Source of the DNA: Arthrobacter sp. StoSoilB22
Lineage (GTDB): Bacteria > Actinomycetota > Actinomycetes > Actinomycetales > Micrococcaceae
DNA length: 64,000 nt
Direction: 5' to 3'
Assembly (NCBI RefSeq): GCF_019977315.1
Contig: NZ_AP024652.1
Span: forward strand, 992,001-1,056,000
Made by a program: the position numbers and the translations under genes. The notes under the pieces were generated by a model, which was not told where the DNA came from, searched no databases, and worked only from the letters and a program-made list of their open reading frames with translations. Position 1 is the first letter of the stretch, and the number at the start of each line of letters is the position of its first letter. Below, in pieces: positions 52,559 through 62,460 of this stretch.

Positions 52559-53386
52559 GACGGGGAGCTTCTTTTCTGCCTGGAAGACTTCCTCCACGCG
52601 ACCCTGCGCCCAATACCCGGAGAGCGATACCTGCGAACGCTCCAAGCGGCGCTGCACGAAGAAGATCTCGCGGAGACCCTTCATGTAGCCCCGCTCGCCG
52701 TGAGCGAAGACATCCACTCGTCCCGGCAGCCATTCGGTGTTTCTTAGTGCTTCAAGGAGCAGGTGGCTGGATCCCGCCTGAATCCCTTTGCGCAGCAGCC
52801 AGTGCAACTCCACACCTGCGGGTGCGGAAATCGGAAGAATGTCCGCCTCGTTGTCCACTTCAAGGAACACGGTGCCGCGGGCATCCGGAGCAAGGGCCTC
52901 AACACAGGCCGCAATGGCCGGTATGGCGGCGTCGTCGCCGGCGAACAGGTACCAGTCGGCGCCAGGTGCGGGGTTGTAGGCACCGCCCGGACCTGTGAAC
53001 GTCAGTGAATCGCCGGGCTTGGCCGCTGCAGCCCAGGGGCCAGCCAGTCCTTCGTCGCCGTGGACCACAAAGTCGATGGCCAGTTCCTGAGCTTCCAAGT
53101 CCACCCAGCGGATGGTGTACGTACGAGTGTGGGGCCACTGCTCGCGGGGCATGGTGTCGCGGATGGCCCACAAGTCCAGCGGGAGTTCGTACTCCACGCC
53201 GGGTTGGGGGAAGACGATCTTGACGTATCGGTCCACGTATTCGTTGTTCGCGTAGTCACTGAATCCTGGTCCGCCTGCAACGATCCGAACCATGTGCGGT
53301 GACAGGCGTTCGTTGCGCAGGACGGTCAGGGTCACCTGCGGGCGAGTCTTGCGTGAAGCGGATGAAGTGACGGGGAGTGCAGTCAT
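52547..53386 (-). CDS. Siderophore-interacting protein (FAD-dependent)
   Basis: A 279-residue flavin reductase of the SIP family that releases iron from ferric siderophores. The FAD-binding motif RTYTIRWVDLEAQELAIDFV (RxYS/T type), WAAAAKPGDSLTFTGPGGAY and WYLFAGDDAAIPAIAACVEA (NAD(P)H side) are present. DVFAHGERGYMKGLREIFF and the C-terminal VSLSGYWAQGRVEEVF, typical of SIPs such as ViuB, follow. It is monocistronic under a DtxR-type iron box just upstream of the ATG, so repressed by iron. The 3' end is duplicated in a tandem repeat. Confidence 0.9.
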   Translation of the reverse strand: MTALPVTSSASRKTRPQVTLTVLRNERLSPHMVRIVAGGPGFSDYANNEYVDRYVKIVFPQPGVEYELPLDLWAIRDTMPREQWPHTRTYTIRWVDLEAQELAIDFVVHGDEGLAGPWAAAAKPGDSLTFTGPGGAYNPAPGADWYLFAGDDAAIPAIAACVEALAPDARGTVFLEVDNEADILPISAPAGVELHWLLRKGIQAGSSHLLLEALRNTEWLPGRVDVFAHGERGYMKGLREIFFVQRRLERSQVSLSGYWAQGRVEEVFQAEKKLPVGQI

Positions 53387-53405
53387 GTAGGCAAGCCTAA
53401 GCTAA
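53387..53405 (-). promoter_or_regulatory. DtxR/IdeR iron box
   Basis: On the minus strand TTAGCTTAGGCTTGCCTAC matches the DtxR consensus TTAGGTTAGGCTAACCTAA at about 15 of 19 positions. It abuts the ATG of the siderophore-interacting gene, so the iron repressor would block transcription initiation directly. The plus-strand neighbours are not obviously iron related. Confidence 0.8.
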
Positions 53406-53468
53406 TGACCTGCGCACCGGCTGGGTATGAGTCGAAGGTTACAGCTGCCGGAGGTTGCAGCCGTGAGT

Positions 53469-54239
53469 CTACAGAACCGGCAGTTCCCAGTTGATGGGGT
53501 CCGCGCCCAAACCCACCAGGAGATCGTTGGTCCGGCTAAAGGGCTTTGAGCCGAAGAAACCCCTCGAGGCCGAAAGCGGACTCGGATGGACGGACACGAT
53601 GGACGGCGCCCCGCCCAGCAGCGGCACCACGCCCTCGGCGTCCTTGCCCCACAAGATCGCCACCAGCGGACTTTGCCGCCCATCGCCGTCTGTACGGTTT
53701 ACGACGGCGGTGACCGCCGCCGTCGTAATGGCCTCCCAACCTTTGCCGCGGTGGGAACCGGCGTTCCCGGCTTCGACGCTGAGGACTCGGTTCAGGAGCA
53801 GGACGCCTTGCTCGGTCCAGGCGCCGAGATCGCCGTGGACGCGCGGTGGAAGTCCGAGGTCGTCGTGGAGTTCGCGATAGATGTTGACCAGGCTTCGGGG
53901 GATGGGCCGTGTTTGCCGCGACACTGCGAAGGAAAGTCCAACGGCGTGGCCGGGAGTCGGGTAGGGATCCTGGCCGAGAATCAAGACTTTGACATCGGCC
54001 AGCGGTTGCTCGAAAGCCCGCAGCAGGTTTTTGGCCGCAGGAAGAACCTGTGCGCCGTTTGAGGATTGGCCGGCCACGTACTTCAGGGTCTCCCGGAGTT
54101 GGCCTTCCACAGGGCGCAAGGCGTCGGCCCAGTCGGGAGCCATCAGGTCTTCGAGCGGCGCCTCACACAACGCGGCGAAGCCCGGGTCGGCCGAGTCGGC
54201 AGGTTCAAGATCAAAGAGTGCATCCTCGCCAGTCATCAC
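53469..54239 (-). CDS. ung: Uracil-DNA glycosylase
   Basis: A 256-residue family 1 enzyme that excises uracil from DNA. LILGQDPYPTPGHAVGLSFA contains the catalytic aspartate (about D91), LLLNRVLSVEAGNAGSHRGK binds the base, and SIVSVHPSPLSASRGFFGSK provides the minor-groove histidine-leucine loop. The N-terminal 40 residues are acidic and variable. Length and motif order are normal. It is transcribed away from the DUF3263 gene on the right and toward the SIP gene. Confidence 0.95.
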   Translation of the reverse strand: MMTGEDALFDLEPADSADPGFAALCEAPLEDLMAPDWADALRPVEGQLRETLKYVAGQSSNGAQVLPAAKNLLRAFEQPLADVKVLILGQDPYPTPGHAVGLSFAVSRQTRPIPRSLVNIYRELHDDLGLPPRVHGDLGAWTEQGVLLLNRVLSVEAGNAGSHRGKGWEAITTAAVTAVVNRTDGDGRQSPLVAILWGKDAEGVVPLLGGAPSIVSVHPSPLSASRGFFGSKPFSRTNDLLVGLGADPINWELPVL

Positions 54240-54346
54240 GCTATTGTCTCCCGCGCGGCACCCGCACTGCGAATGACAGCCTTGTTATTCGCCCGTAGCA
54301 TGGGGGTAGGACATTTTCCCCCCAATAAGCGTCGAAGGAGTGTGCC

Positions 54347-54682
54347 GTGGCAGAACCAGCACCGGAACCGATGGCGTCGCAGGCCACAGGTTTCGCGCTC
54401 GAGGACCTCGCAGCCGAGACCCGCAGCGACTCTCCGTTGAGCGAACGGGATCAGCAGATGCTGGCACTGGAGCGGCAGTGGTGGAAGTACGCCGGGGCCA
54501 AAGAACAGGCTATCCGCGAGCTGTTCGACCTCTCCGCCACCCACTATTATCAGATCCTGAACGCGCTGATCGATACCGAGGACGCGTTGGCCCACGATCC
54601 CATGCTCGTCAAGAGACTGCGTAGACTACGTACGTCCCGCCAGCGTGCGAGGACTGCACGTCGCTTGGGGTCCGACGCGTAA
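54347..54682 (+). CDS. DUF3263 protein
   Basis: A 111-residue actinobacterial protein with a helix-turn-helix-like core: DQQMLALERQWWKYAGAKEQ, AIRELFDLSATHYYQILNAL and IDTEDALAHDPMLVKRLRRL. GAAGGAG precedes the GTG at 54347. In mycobacteria the same family member (Rv0430) is followed by the LytR_C protein VirR and lies near groEL2; that order is conserved here (recalled synteny). DNA binding is suggested by the fold but unproven. Confidence 0.85.
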   Translation: MAEPAPEPMASQATGFALEDLAAETRSDSPLSERDQQMLALERQWWKYAGAKEQAIRELFDLSATHYYQILNALIDTEDALAHDPMLVKRLRRLRTSRQRARTARRLGSDA

Positions 54683-54731
54683 ATCGCCAGGCTGATCAGT
54701 CAGCAGCAACCAGCAAGGACACCGCTTCACC

Positions 54732-55364
54732 ATGACCAAATATGCCAAGGACGAATTCGACCGGGTTCCGCAGAACACGTCCCGTCAAGGCGTTCACCGC
54801 GACGCCCAAGAGACCGCACGCCCCACCCTGTGGCCGGTCCTGACCGTTGGGGCAGTGGCCTTGGTGCTCGGACTGGTGGCCTTCCTGATCCTCCCCAACC
54901 TTGGGCTGGTATCACCGGGCGCAGCATCAAACGCCACGACGCCGGCACCCCAGCAGACTTCAACAGCACCGTCAGCTGCACCCACTGAAGCGAGCAGCGC
55001 GCCGTCCGCCTCCGGCGATCCCGGCAGTCAAGCCAGCACCGAACCGGCGCCGTCGGATTCTCCTTCTGCGACTCCCTCCTCGGCTCCTGTGGACAAGACC
55101 ACTCCGGTAGCTGTGTACAACGGCGCTGGAACAGCCGGCTTGGCCGGGCGTGTGGCCGGCCTCGTTCAGGGTGATGGTTGGGCGTTGAGCACGGTGGGGA
55201 ACTGGGGTGGACTGCCGCAGCAGACGTCCGTGATCTTCTACAACGCCCCGGAGCAAAAGGCGAACGCTGAGGCCCTGGGAACCTTGCTGGGCATTCAAAC
55301 CATTGTGGAAACGCCTGAGGTTCAACAACCCCTGGTGGTTGTGGCCGGCCCCGGTTTCCAATAA
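54732..55364 (+). CDS. LytR_C domain envelope protein (VirR-like)
   Basis: A 210-residue membrane-anchored protein. A cytoplasmic segment of about 35 residues precedes one helix (LWPVLTVGAVALVLGLVAFL). A serine/threonine/proline-rich external linker (about residues 60-120) leads to the LytR_C domain (TPVAVYNGAGTAGLAGRVAG, WALSTVGNWGGLPQQTSVIF and EKANAEALGTLLGIQTIVE-like end). It is preceded by DUF3263 and followed by the cold-shock and GroEL genes. By synteny with mycobacterial VirR, a role in cell-wall or vesicle homeostasis is likely. Confidence 0.83.
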   Translation: MTKYAKDEFDRVPQNTSRQGVHRDAQETARPTLWPVLTVGAVALVLGLVAFLILPNLGLVSPGAASNATTPAPQQTSTAPSAAPTEASSAPSASGDPGSQASTEPAPSDSPSATPSSAPVDKTTPVAVYNGAGTAGLAGRVAGLVQGDGWALSTVGNWGGLPQQTSVIFYNAPEQKANAEALGTLLGIQTIVETPEVQQPLVVVAGPGFQ

Positions 55365-55535
55365 GAATCACGCCCGGCTGGAAGCGATAAGGCCCAACTC
55401 GGTTAAGCCTCAATAACAAAAGCGGTGCCTTCGCTCTTTGGGGCAGCGCGGTGATGGTGACAGTGGTTACAGTGGATTGATTCCGGTACGGAGATCCCGG
55501 CAGCCGGTCTTGGCTACTGCGAAAGTGTGGGCATT

Positions 55536-55739
55536 ATGGCTTTGGGAACCGTCAAATGGTTCAACGCCGAAAAAGGCTACGGATTCATCACTGTGGATGA
55601 ATCCGGCGACGACGTCTTTGTGCATTGGTCGGCCATTCAGATGGATGGCTTCCGCGCCCTCGAAGAAGGTCAGCGTGTTGAGTTCGAACTTGGGGAGGGC
55701 CAGAAGGGTCCGCAGGCCGAAGGCGTCCGCGTCGCGTAG
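55536..55739 (+). CDS. Cold shock domain protein
   Basis: A 67-residue CspA-type RNA chaperone. [20 protein letters not shown] and [20 protein letters not shown] contain the two RNA-binding motifs (KGYGFI and VFVHW). The ATG at 55536 is the usual family start rather than 9 bases upstream. It may be transcribed alone, as CIRCE elements of groL follow after 53 bases. Confidence 0.92.
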   Translation: MALGTVKWFNAEKGYGFITVDESGDDVFVHWSAIQMDGFRALEEGQRVEFELGEGQKGPQAEGVRVA

Positions 55740-55791
55740 GTCAGCCCACGGCTGAAAGCCCTCCCATTTGTAGCGGGAAGTGGCATCCCTG

Positions 55792-55818
55792 CTTGCACTC
55801 TCACCGGTCGAGTGCTAA
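55792..55818 (+). promoter_or_regulatory. CIRCE operator 1 (HrcA)
   Basis: TTGCACTC, 9 bases, GAGTGCTAA, close to the consensus TTAGCACTC-N9-GAGTGCTAA. It precedes groL. Confidence 0.88.
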
Positions 55819-55826
55819 TTATTGAG

Positions 55827-55853
55827 TTAGCACTCCTACGGTTCGACTGCTAA
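55827..55853 (+). promoter_or_regulatory. CIRCE operator 2 (HrcA)
   Basis: TTAGCACTC, 9 bases, GACTGCTAA: the left half is perfect and the right half has one mismatch. Two CIRCE copies 8 bases apart imply HrcA repression of groL and heat-shock induction. Confidence 0.9.
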
Positions 55854-57662
<1,809 letters not shown>

Positions 57663-57714
57663 GTCTCCCTGCTGTAGCGATACAGCACCCGGCATCACGC
57701 TGAATAGCATTACG

Positions 57715-57751
57715 ACGGCGGTCCTCACCATTTGGTGGGGGCCGCCGTTTT
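57715..57751 (+). terminator. Terminator after groL
   Basis: Stem of 15 bp in RNA (ACGGCGGUCCUCACC with its partner, using G-U pairs), loop ATTT, followed by a T-run. It is 53 bases past the groL stop. Confidence 0.85.
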
Positions 57752-57761
57752 GCGGTCCCAG

Positions 57762-57827
57762 CCCAACTAGGTCGCATCAGTGCGCGTTTAGAGGGCTCAG
57801 AACGCGCACTGATGCGACCTAGTTGGG
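57762..57827. repeat. 27-bp perfect inverted repeat
   Basis: Arms at 57762-57788 (CCCAACTAGGTCGCATCAGT then GCGCGTT) and 57801-57827 are perfectly complementary around a 12-base loop TAGAGGGCTCAG. It lies between the groL terminator and the RNase HI gene. The length exceeds any terminator need. It may be a dispersed palindromic element or an attachment/processing site. Confidence 0.75.
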
Positions 57828-57873
57828 TGCTAGCACGGTTTCAGTGTCGGTGGGGTCTGGCAGGATTAACCCC

Positions 57874-58953
57874 ATGACGATTATTGCTGCCGCCGATGGG
57901 TCTGCCCTCGGTAATCCTGGGCCGGCCGGTTGGGCCTGGTATGTTGATGACTCCTGTTGGCGAGCAGGGGGTTGGCCGCACGGTACCAACAATCAGGGCG
58001 AACTAATGGCCGTCCTGGACCTGTTCCGGTCCACGGCCCACGTGCCGCAGGAAGAACTGCTGATCCTTTGCGACAGCCAATACGTCATTAACTGCATCAC
58101 CAAGTGGATGCCGGGATGGAAGCGGAAGGGTTGGCGCAAGGCCGACGGCAAGCCCGTGCTGAATGTGGACCTTCTCAAGGACATTGATCAAGTGATCGTT
58201 GGCCGTAAATACTCCTTCGAATGGGTCAAGGGCCATGCTGGTCACCCCCTCAATGAAGCAGCAGACGAGCGCGCCCGCGCTGTTGCTACCGCCTACCAGC
58301 AGGGCGTTGCGCACCGAGCAGGCCCTGGGTTCCCTGGAGCCCACGAGGGCGGTCCGAGCCAAGAGCGGGAAGGCTCGCAGCAGCAGGCTGAGTCGCAGCG
58401 GCAGGCTGAGTCACGTATGCAAGACAGTGCTCCTCTGCCCGTCTCTTCAAGCACCGGTGCCGGCGCCTCCGCTGTGGGCGCTGCTTCCACGGCCACGAAG
58501 GCAGACCGAAGCCTTCGACCGCATTTTGAGCCGACGCTCTTTGGCGAATCCGGCATCTTTGGCCAGGCCGATCTCTTCAGTGAGCTGGAGGATGACGCCT
58601 CGTCCCAGCAGTTGTCGGCGGAGGACACCGTCTTGGCGCTGGAGCGGGAACTGCTTCGGCCCGATGTGAGGGCGGACATTGGCAGGATTGCTGTGCTGCT
58701 CCACCCGGACTTCGCGGAGATCGGGAGTTCGGGCAGGTTCTGGACGCGGGACGCCATGATGGTGGCTTTGGAAGAGGACCCGGGAGAACCGACTGAACTG
58801 GAACTGCTCAGCGCAGACCGGCTCAGCGACAACACCATGCTGTTGAATTACCGAAGCTTCGCAACCACGGGCTCAGCACTTCGCAGTTCCGTCTGGATGC
58901 TGGACCGCGGCCAATGGCGACTTCGTTTCCACCAGGGGACTATTGAAAGCTAG
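57874..58953 (+). CDS. RNase HI fused to a DUF4440-like domain
   Basis: A 359-residue two-domain protein. Residues 1-145 are ribonuclease HI with the catalytic set D8 (AAADGSALGNPGPAGW), E43 (NNQGELMAVL), D67 (LCDSQYVI) and D131 (AADERARA), and H121/H124 in VKGHAGHPLN. A glutamine- and serine-rich linker follows (about 150-235). Residues 245-359 (VLALERELLRPDVRADIGRI, LLHPDFAEIGSSGRFWTRDA, LLNYRSFATTGSALRSSVWM and QWRLRFHQGTI) are a DUF4440/SnoaL-like fold. The first domain cleaves RNA in RNA-DNA hybrids; the second is of unknown purpose. Start MTIIAAADGS chosen by homology. Its 3' end is duplicated. Confidence 0.88.
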   Translation: MTIIAAADGSALGNPGPAGWAWYVDDSCWRAGGWPHGTNNQGELMAVLDLFRSTAHVPQEELLILCDSQYVINCITKWMPGWKRKGWRKADGKPVLNVDLLKDIDQVIVGRKYSFEWVKGHAGHPLNEAADERARAVATAYQQGVAHRAGPGFPGAHEGGPSQEREGSQQQAESQRQAESRMQDSAPLPVSSSTGAGASAVGAASTATKADRSLRPHFEPTLFGESGIFGQADLFSELEDDASSQQLSAEDTVLALERELLRPDVRADIGRIAVLLHPDFAEIGSSGRFWTRDAMMVALEEDPGEPTELELLSADRLSDNTMLLNYRSFATTGSALRSSVWMLDRGQWRLRFHQGTIES

Positions 58954-58975
58954 GTCGGATGAAAGCTAGGCCGGA
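58945..58975 (+). repeat. Stop-codon-spanning 16-bp tandem duplication (RNase HI 3' end)
   Basis: GAAAGCTAGGTCGGAT (58945-58960) is followed by GAAAGCTAGGCCGGAG (58961-58976); 14 of 16 bases agree. The TAG stop of the RNase HI gene is in the first unit. Confidence 0.75.
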
Positions 58976-59005
58976 GAACTGACGCTGAACGGAAGTTACT
59001 CCTGA

Positions 59006-59049
59006 CCTGCGAGGCGGCTGCACAGGGGGAAGACAGCCCGCCCCGCAGG
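59006..59049. terminator. Imperfect GC-rich hairpin between convergent genes
   Basis: CCTGCGAGGCGGCTG pairs with CAGCCCGCCCCGCAGG around a 14-base loop, with a few mismatches. It separates the RNase HI gene from the convergent WXG100 gene. Confidence 0.45.
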
Positions 59050-59084
59050 AGTTCATGGGAGGGTAAGTAACTCGACAGTGTGAG

Positions 59085-59375
59085 CTAATAAGTGAAGCGC
59101 TGCGTGTTTCCCTGCTCCACTTCCAGGTAACTTGTGGCCGCTGTTGACAGAGCCAGATTGATGGAGGCCAAGGACGCCTCCACCTTGCTTTGGGTCAGGG
59201 ACCACTCCATGACAAGCGCTTGGAAGTTGGTGGCTGCTGTTCCCCGCCAGGTCGCCTCGAGTTCCTCAAGGCCGCGCCGCATGGTGTGGACATCGGAACT
59301 GATGCGATCCACAGTTCCTTTGACGTTGGCTGACTTGAGTTGGAGAAGTTCGGTATCGACTGAGATAACGCTCAT
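59085..59375 (-). CDS. WXG100 family protein (EsxA-like)
   Basis: A 96-residue helical hairpin. The WxG turn is W43-R-G in LEELEATWRGTAATNFQALV, flanked by two amphipathic helices (LLQLKSANVKGTVDRISSDV and WSLTQSKVEASLASINLALS). These proteins dimerise and are exported by type VII secretion. No EccC/EssC ATPase or partner WXG100 gene is seen in this window. It is monocistronic, on the minus strand, with a poor terminal export signal (YLEVEQGNTQ). Confidence 0.85.
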   Translation of the reverse strand: MSVISVDTELLQLKSANVKGTVDRISSDVHTMRRGLEELEATWRGTAATNFQALVMEWSLTQSKVEASLASINLALSTAATSYLEVEQGNTQRFTY

Positions 59376-59494
59376 GGTGATGCCTTTCGACGAAGATGTT
59401 CCGCGTGGTGCGGGGGATGCGTGGCTACAACATTGAGCCTAGGCAGCCGCCCGCAGTCGCAGAACAGTCATACGTCGCTATGTGGACAACAGCG

Positions 59495-60958
59495 CTATGT
59501 GGACAACAGCTCGGCTGATTCCTGGTGGAAGGGGAGGCTGACTACCAAAGTGGCGCCGCCGCCGTCGGTCTCTGCAACCTGGACCGTACCGCCGTGCGAG
59601 CCAACAATCGCTGCAACAATTGCAAGGCCGAGACCACTGCCGCCTGTTTCCCGGGTCCGCGACGTGTCAGCACGGTAGAAGCGCTCGAAGATCTTATTGG
59701 TTTCGGTCTCCGGAATGCCTGGCCCGTGATCGCGGATCTCGATGACTGAAACGGAACCCGACGGAGTGTTTCGAACACCGACAGCGAGTTCTATGGGGCT
59801 GCCTTCGGGGGTGTACCGCAGTGCATTTCCCACCAGGTTCCCAATGACCTGCCGGAGTTTGGCTTCGTCACCTTGAACGGGCGCGGCAGTGGGGGAGGCA
59901 TCGTCGAGCCCGGTGAGCCTGATGGTTCGGTCTCCGGAGGAGGCCTTGGTGTCCACTACGGCATCGTGGGCAAGGAGCTGGAGATCCACTGGCTTGAGTT
60001 GAAGGGGCCGCTGCTCATCAAGCCGGGCAAGCATCAACAGGTCTTCCACCATGGACCCCATACGCTTGGCTTCGCTTTCAATCCTGCCCATTGCCATGGC
60101 TACGTCTTCTTTGGTGGCCAATGCTCCGTGACGATAAAGCTCGGAGAAGCCACGGATGGTCACCAAAGGGGTGCGCAGCTCGTGGGAGGCGTCCGCTGCG
60201 AAGCGACGCATGCGCCCCTCGGAAGCAGCGCGGGCAGCAAAGGAAGCTTCAATATGGGCAAGCATGGCATTGAGGGAACCGCCCAGCCGGCCAACCTCAG
60301 TGTGCGGGTTATCCACCTCCACGCGGCGGGACAGATCACCGGCCGCGATGGCTGCAGCCGTCTTCTCCACCTTGGCAAGCGGACGGAAGGACCGCGCCAC
60401 GGTCCACGTGGCGATGAAGAACGCCAGGACCAACGTCAACAGGCCCACGCCTACAACCACCAGAACGGCGTGCTCCATCACTTTGTCCACCGGGGTGAGA
60501 GGCAGCCCGATGATCACTACGCCGTTTTGGCCGTTGGCGGTGACCCCGATGGCCACCACGCGCCAGTTGGTTCCGGCCGTGCCTTTGACTTGGAAGGGGG
60601 AGTTGCCGCGAAGCTTGGCTTCAGCTGCGGTGATATTGGCGATCGCCGGACGATCACTCTGACTGCCGCCGAAAGGATAAGGCTCCAGACCTGGAACGTA
60701 CAGCGTTAGCGAGTAGTCCGTGGGCACGGCAGTGTCGGTAGGCGTTGAGGGGTTGGGCTGGGCCAGCTTGTCGAAAGACTGCTGGTCCTGGGCCAGGGCG
60801 ACGGCGGCTTTGAGTTTGTCGTCCACCTGGCCTTGCAGGTAACTCTTGACGAGCGTCAACGTTCCCGCGCCCGTGGCCGCCAGGGCGAGCAGCAGCAGGC
60901 CCATGATGATGGCGACGAGCTGGGACCTCAGGGACGCCGACTTCCAGCGAAGCAGCAA
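59495..60958 (-). CDS. Two-component sensor histidine kinase
   Basis: A 487-residue membrane kinase. Helix 1 is at about residues 12-38, an extracellular sensor of about 120 residues follows, and helix 2 is at about 163-187. A HAMP segment (SFRPLAKVEKTAAAIAAGDL) leads to the HisKA box FAADASHELRTPLVTIRGFS (H259 phosphorylated). The ATPase domain has NLVGNALRYTPEGSPIELAV (N box), IRDHGPGIPETETNKIFERF (G1), YRADTSRTRETGGSGLGLAI (F and G2). It resembles the actinobacterial TcrY/MtrB group. Its start is 3 bases after the response-regulator stop, so the two form an operon. Confidence 0.9.
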   Translation of the reverse strand: MLLRWKSASLRSQLVAIIMGLLLLALAATGAGTLTLVKSYLQGQVDDKLKAAVALAQDQQSFDKLAQPNPSTPTDTAVPTDYSLTLYVPGLEPYPFGGSQSDRPAIANITAAEAKLRGNSPFQVKGTAGTNWRVVAIGVTANGQNGVVIIGLPLTPVDKVMEHAVLVVVGVGLLTLVLAFFIATWTVARSFRPLAKVEKTAAAIAAGDLSRRVEVDNPHTEVGRLGGSLNAMLAHIEASFAARAASEGRMRRFAADASHELRTPLVTIRGFSELYRHGALATKEDVAMAMGRIESEAKRMGSMVEDLLMLARLDEQRPLQLKPVDLQLLAHDAVVDTKASSGDRTIRLTGLDDASPTAAPVQGDEAKLRQVIGNLVGNALRYTPEGSPIELAVGVRNTPSGSVSVIEIRDHGPGIPETETNKIFERFYRADTSRTRETGGSGLGLAIVAAIVGSHGGTVQVAETDGGGATLVVSLPFHQESAELLST

Positions 60959-60961
60959 GGG

Positions 60962-61681
60962 TCAGCGCTTCTCTGCCGTCCGCAGCACGTAACCCACGCC
61001 GCGCTTGGTCTGAATGAGGGCTGCGGCATCGGGATCGATGTCCACCTTGCGGCGCAGGTAGGAGATGTAGGACTCCACGATCGAAGCATCGCCGTTGAAG
61101 TCGTACTCCCACACGTGGTCCAGGATCTGGGCCTTGGATAGGACGCGGTTGGGATTGAGCATGAGGTAGCGCAGGAGCTTGAATTCGGTGGGGGAGAGCT
61201 CGATCACGGTGCCCCCGCGACGGACCTCGTGGGCGTCGTCGTCGAGTTCAAGATCGTCCACGCGGATCACGGCGTCGTCGTCTTCCAGCGGCTGGGTGCG
61301 GCGAAGGACCGCGCGGATGCGCGCCACCACTTCGTCCAAGCTGAAGGGTTTGGTGACGTAGTCGTCGCCACCGACGGTGAGGCCGGTGACTTTGTCCTCG
61401 GTATCATCCTTCGCTGTGAGGAACAGCACCGGGAAGTGCTTGCCTGCAGCGCGGAGTCGACGGGTGACCGTGAAACCGTCCATGTCCGGCAGCATGACGT
61501 CCAGAACTGCCAGGTCCGGTGAGTGGAGGTCGGCCGCGGCGAGGGCTTCGCGACCATTGGCGGCCGCAACAACCTCGAAGCCTGCAAAACGCAGCGACGT
61601 GGACAGCAGCTCGCGGATGTTGGGTTCGTCGTCGACTACGAGAAGCTTGGCTTCAGGACCGTTCTTTTTCATGACACCCAT
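60962..61681 (-). CDS. OmpR-family response regulator
   Basis: A 239-residue regulator. The receiver domain has acidic pair VVDDEPN, phosphoacceptor D61 in LAVLDVMLPDMDGF, and K in VTKPFSLDEV. The C-terminal winged helix (VIELSPTEFKLLRYLMLNPN, VESYISYLRRKVDIDPDAAA, LIQTKRGVGYVL) is OmpR/PhoB type. It resembles TcrX/PrrA-like regulators. GGGAGC precedes the ATG. It is cotranscribed with the kinase downstream; targets are unknown. Confidence 0.92.
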   Translation of the reverse strand: MGVMKKNGPEAKLLVVDDEPNIRELLSTSLRFAGFEVVAAANGREALAAADLHSPDLAVLDVMLPDMDGFTVTRRLRAAGKHFPVLFLTAKDDTEDKVTGLTVGGDDYVTKPFSLDEVVARIRAVLRRTQPLEDDDAVIRVDDLELDDDAHEVRRGGTVIELSPTEFKLLRYLMLNPNRVLSKAQILDHVWEYDFNGDASIVESYISYLRRKVDIDPDAAALIQTKRGVGYVLRTAEKR

Positions 61682-61750
61682 GATGCTCCCAGAAACTGGG
61701 AGTTTTCTGGACGCCGCATGGGAGCCGCCTGCGTGGCTAAGGGCGGCAGG

Positions 61751-62386
61751 TCAGGCCCCCAGCACCAACCCCGCTCCCAGCGCCACCATGGTTACGGCGA
61801 TCCCGCCATCCAGGAATCGCCAGGACAGTGGCCGGGCAAAGAAGCCGCGGAGGTAGCGTGCTCCAAATCCCAATGAGCTGAACCATAGGATGCTGCCCAA
61901 CATGGCGCCAGCCCCGAACCACCACTGCAGCTGGTCGCCCTGGGCGCTGGCTATCGAGCCCAGAAGTGCTATGTCCAGATAGACGTGCGGGTTGAGCCAG
62001 GTTAGCGCCAGGACGGTGGTGACGGCGGCAGCGAGACCCCGCTTCGCGCCGGCGTCGTTGACGCGCCCTTCACTTGCTGTCAACGACTGCGGACGGAGGG
62101 CGCGCCGGGCGGCCACAATGCCGTACGTCACCAGGAAGGCGGCGCCCACATAGCGAAGAACCACGACGGCGGCAGGGGCTGCCGTAACAAGCGCACCCGT
62201 GCCTAATACACCGGCCGCGATCAAGACGGCGTCGGACAAGGCGCAGACCGCCACGATGGGCACAATATGCTCGCCCCGGATTCCTTGCCGGAGGACGAAA
62301 GCGTTCTGGGCTCCGATAGCGACGATCAGGGCGAGGCCTGTGGCCAGGCCGAGGCCAGCGGATTGGAAGAAATCAGTAAAGTTCAC
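61751..62386 (-). CDS. LysE family basic amino acid exporter
   Basis: A 211-residue, six-helix exporter. GLALIVAIGAQNAFVLRQGI is the first-helix LysE/ArgO signature with the QNAFVLRQG motif. VLALTWLNPHVYLDIALLGS carries the NPHxYLD motif of helix 4, and SLGFGARYLRGFFARP separates helices 5 and 6. The GTG start follows AAGG closely, so the leader is very short. Transcribed divergently from lysG, which should activate it with lysine, arginine or histidine as co-inducer. Confidence 0.92.
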   Translation of the reverse strand: MNFTDFFQSAGLGLATGLALIVAIGAQNAFVLRQGIRGEHIVPIVAVCALSDAVLIAAGVLGTGALVTAAPAAVVVLRYVGAAFLVTYGIVAARRALRPQSLTASEGRVNDAGAKRGLAAAVTTVLALTWLNPHVYLDIALLGSIASAQGDQLQWWFGAGAMLGSILWFSSLGFGARYLRGFFARPLSWRFLDGGIAVTMVALGAGLVLGA

Positions 62387-62437
62387 CCTTCGAAATTACG
62401 GGCGCAACAACCTTTAGGCCAGCTAAAGATTCTCATA

Positions 62438-62460
62438 CGGCATAAGATATTCTTATGCCG
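62438..62460. promoter_or_regulatory. Palindrome overlapping the lysG start codon
   Basis: CGGCATAAGA, TAT, TCTTATGCCG: a perfect 10-bp dyad with 3-base centre. The ATG of lysG (62455) is inside the right arm, and the left arm supplies a TAAGAT -10-like box. It fits an autoregulatory LysG site and a leaderless or nearly leaderless transcript. Confidence 0.75.
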
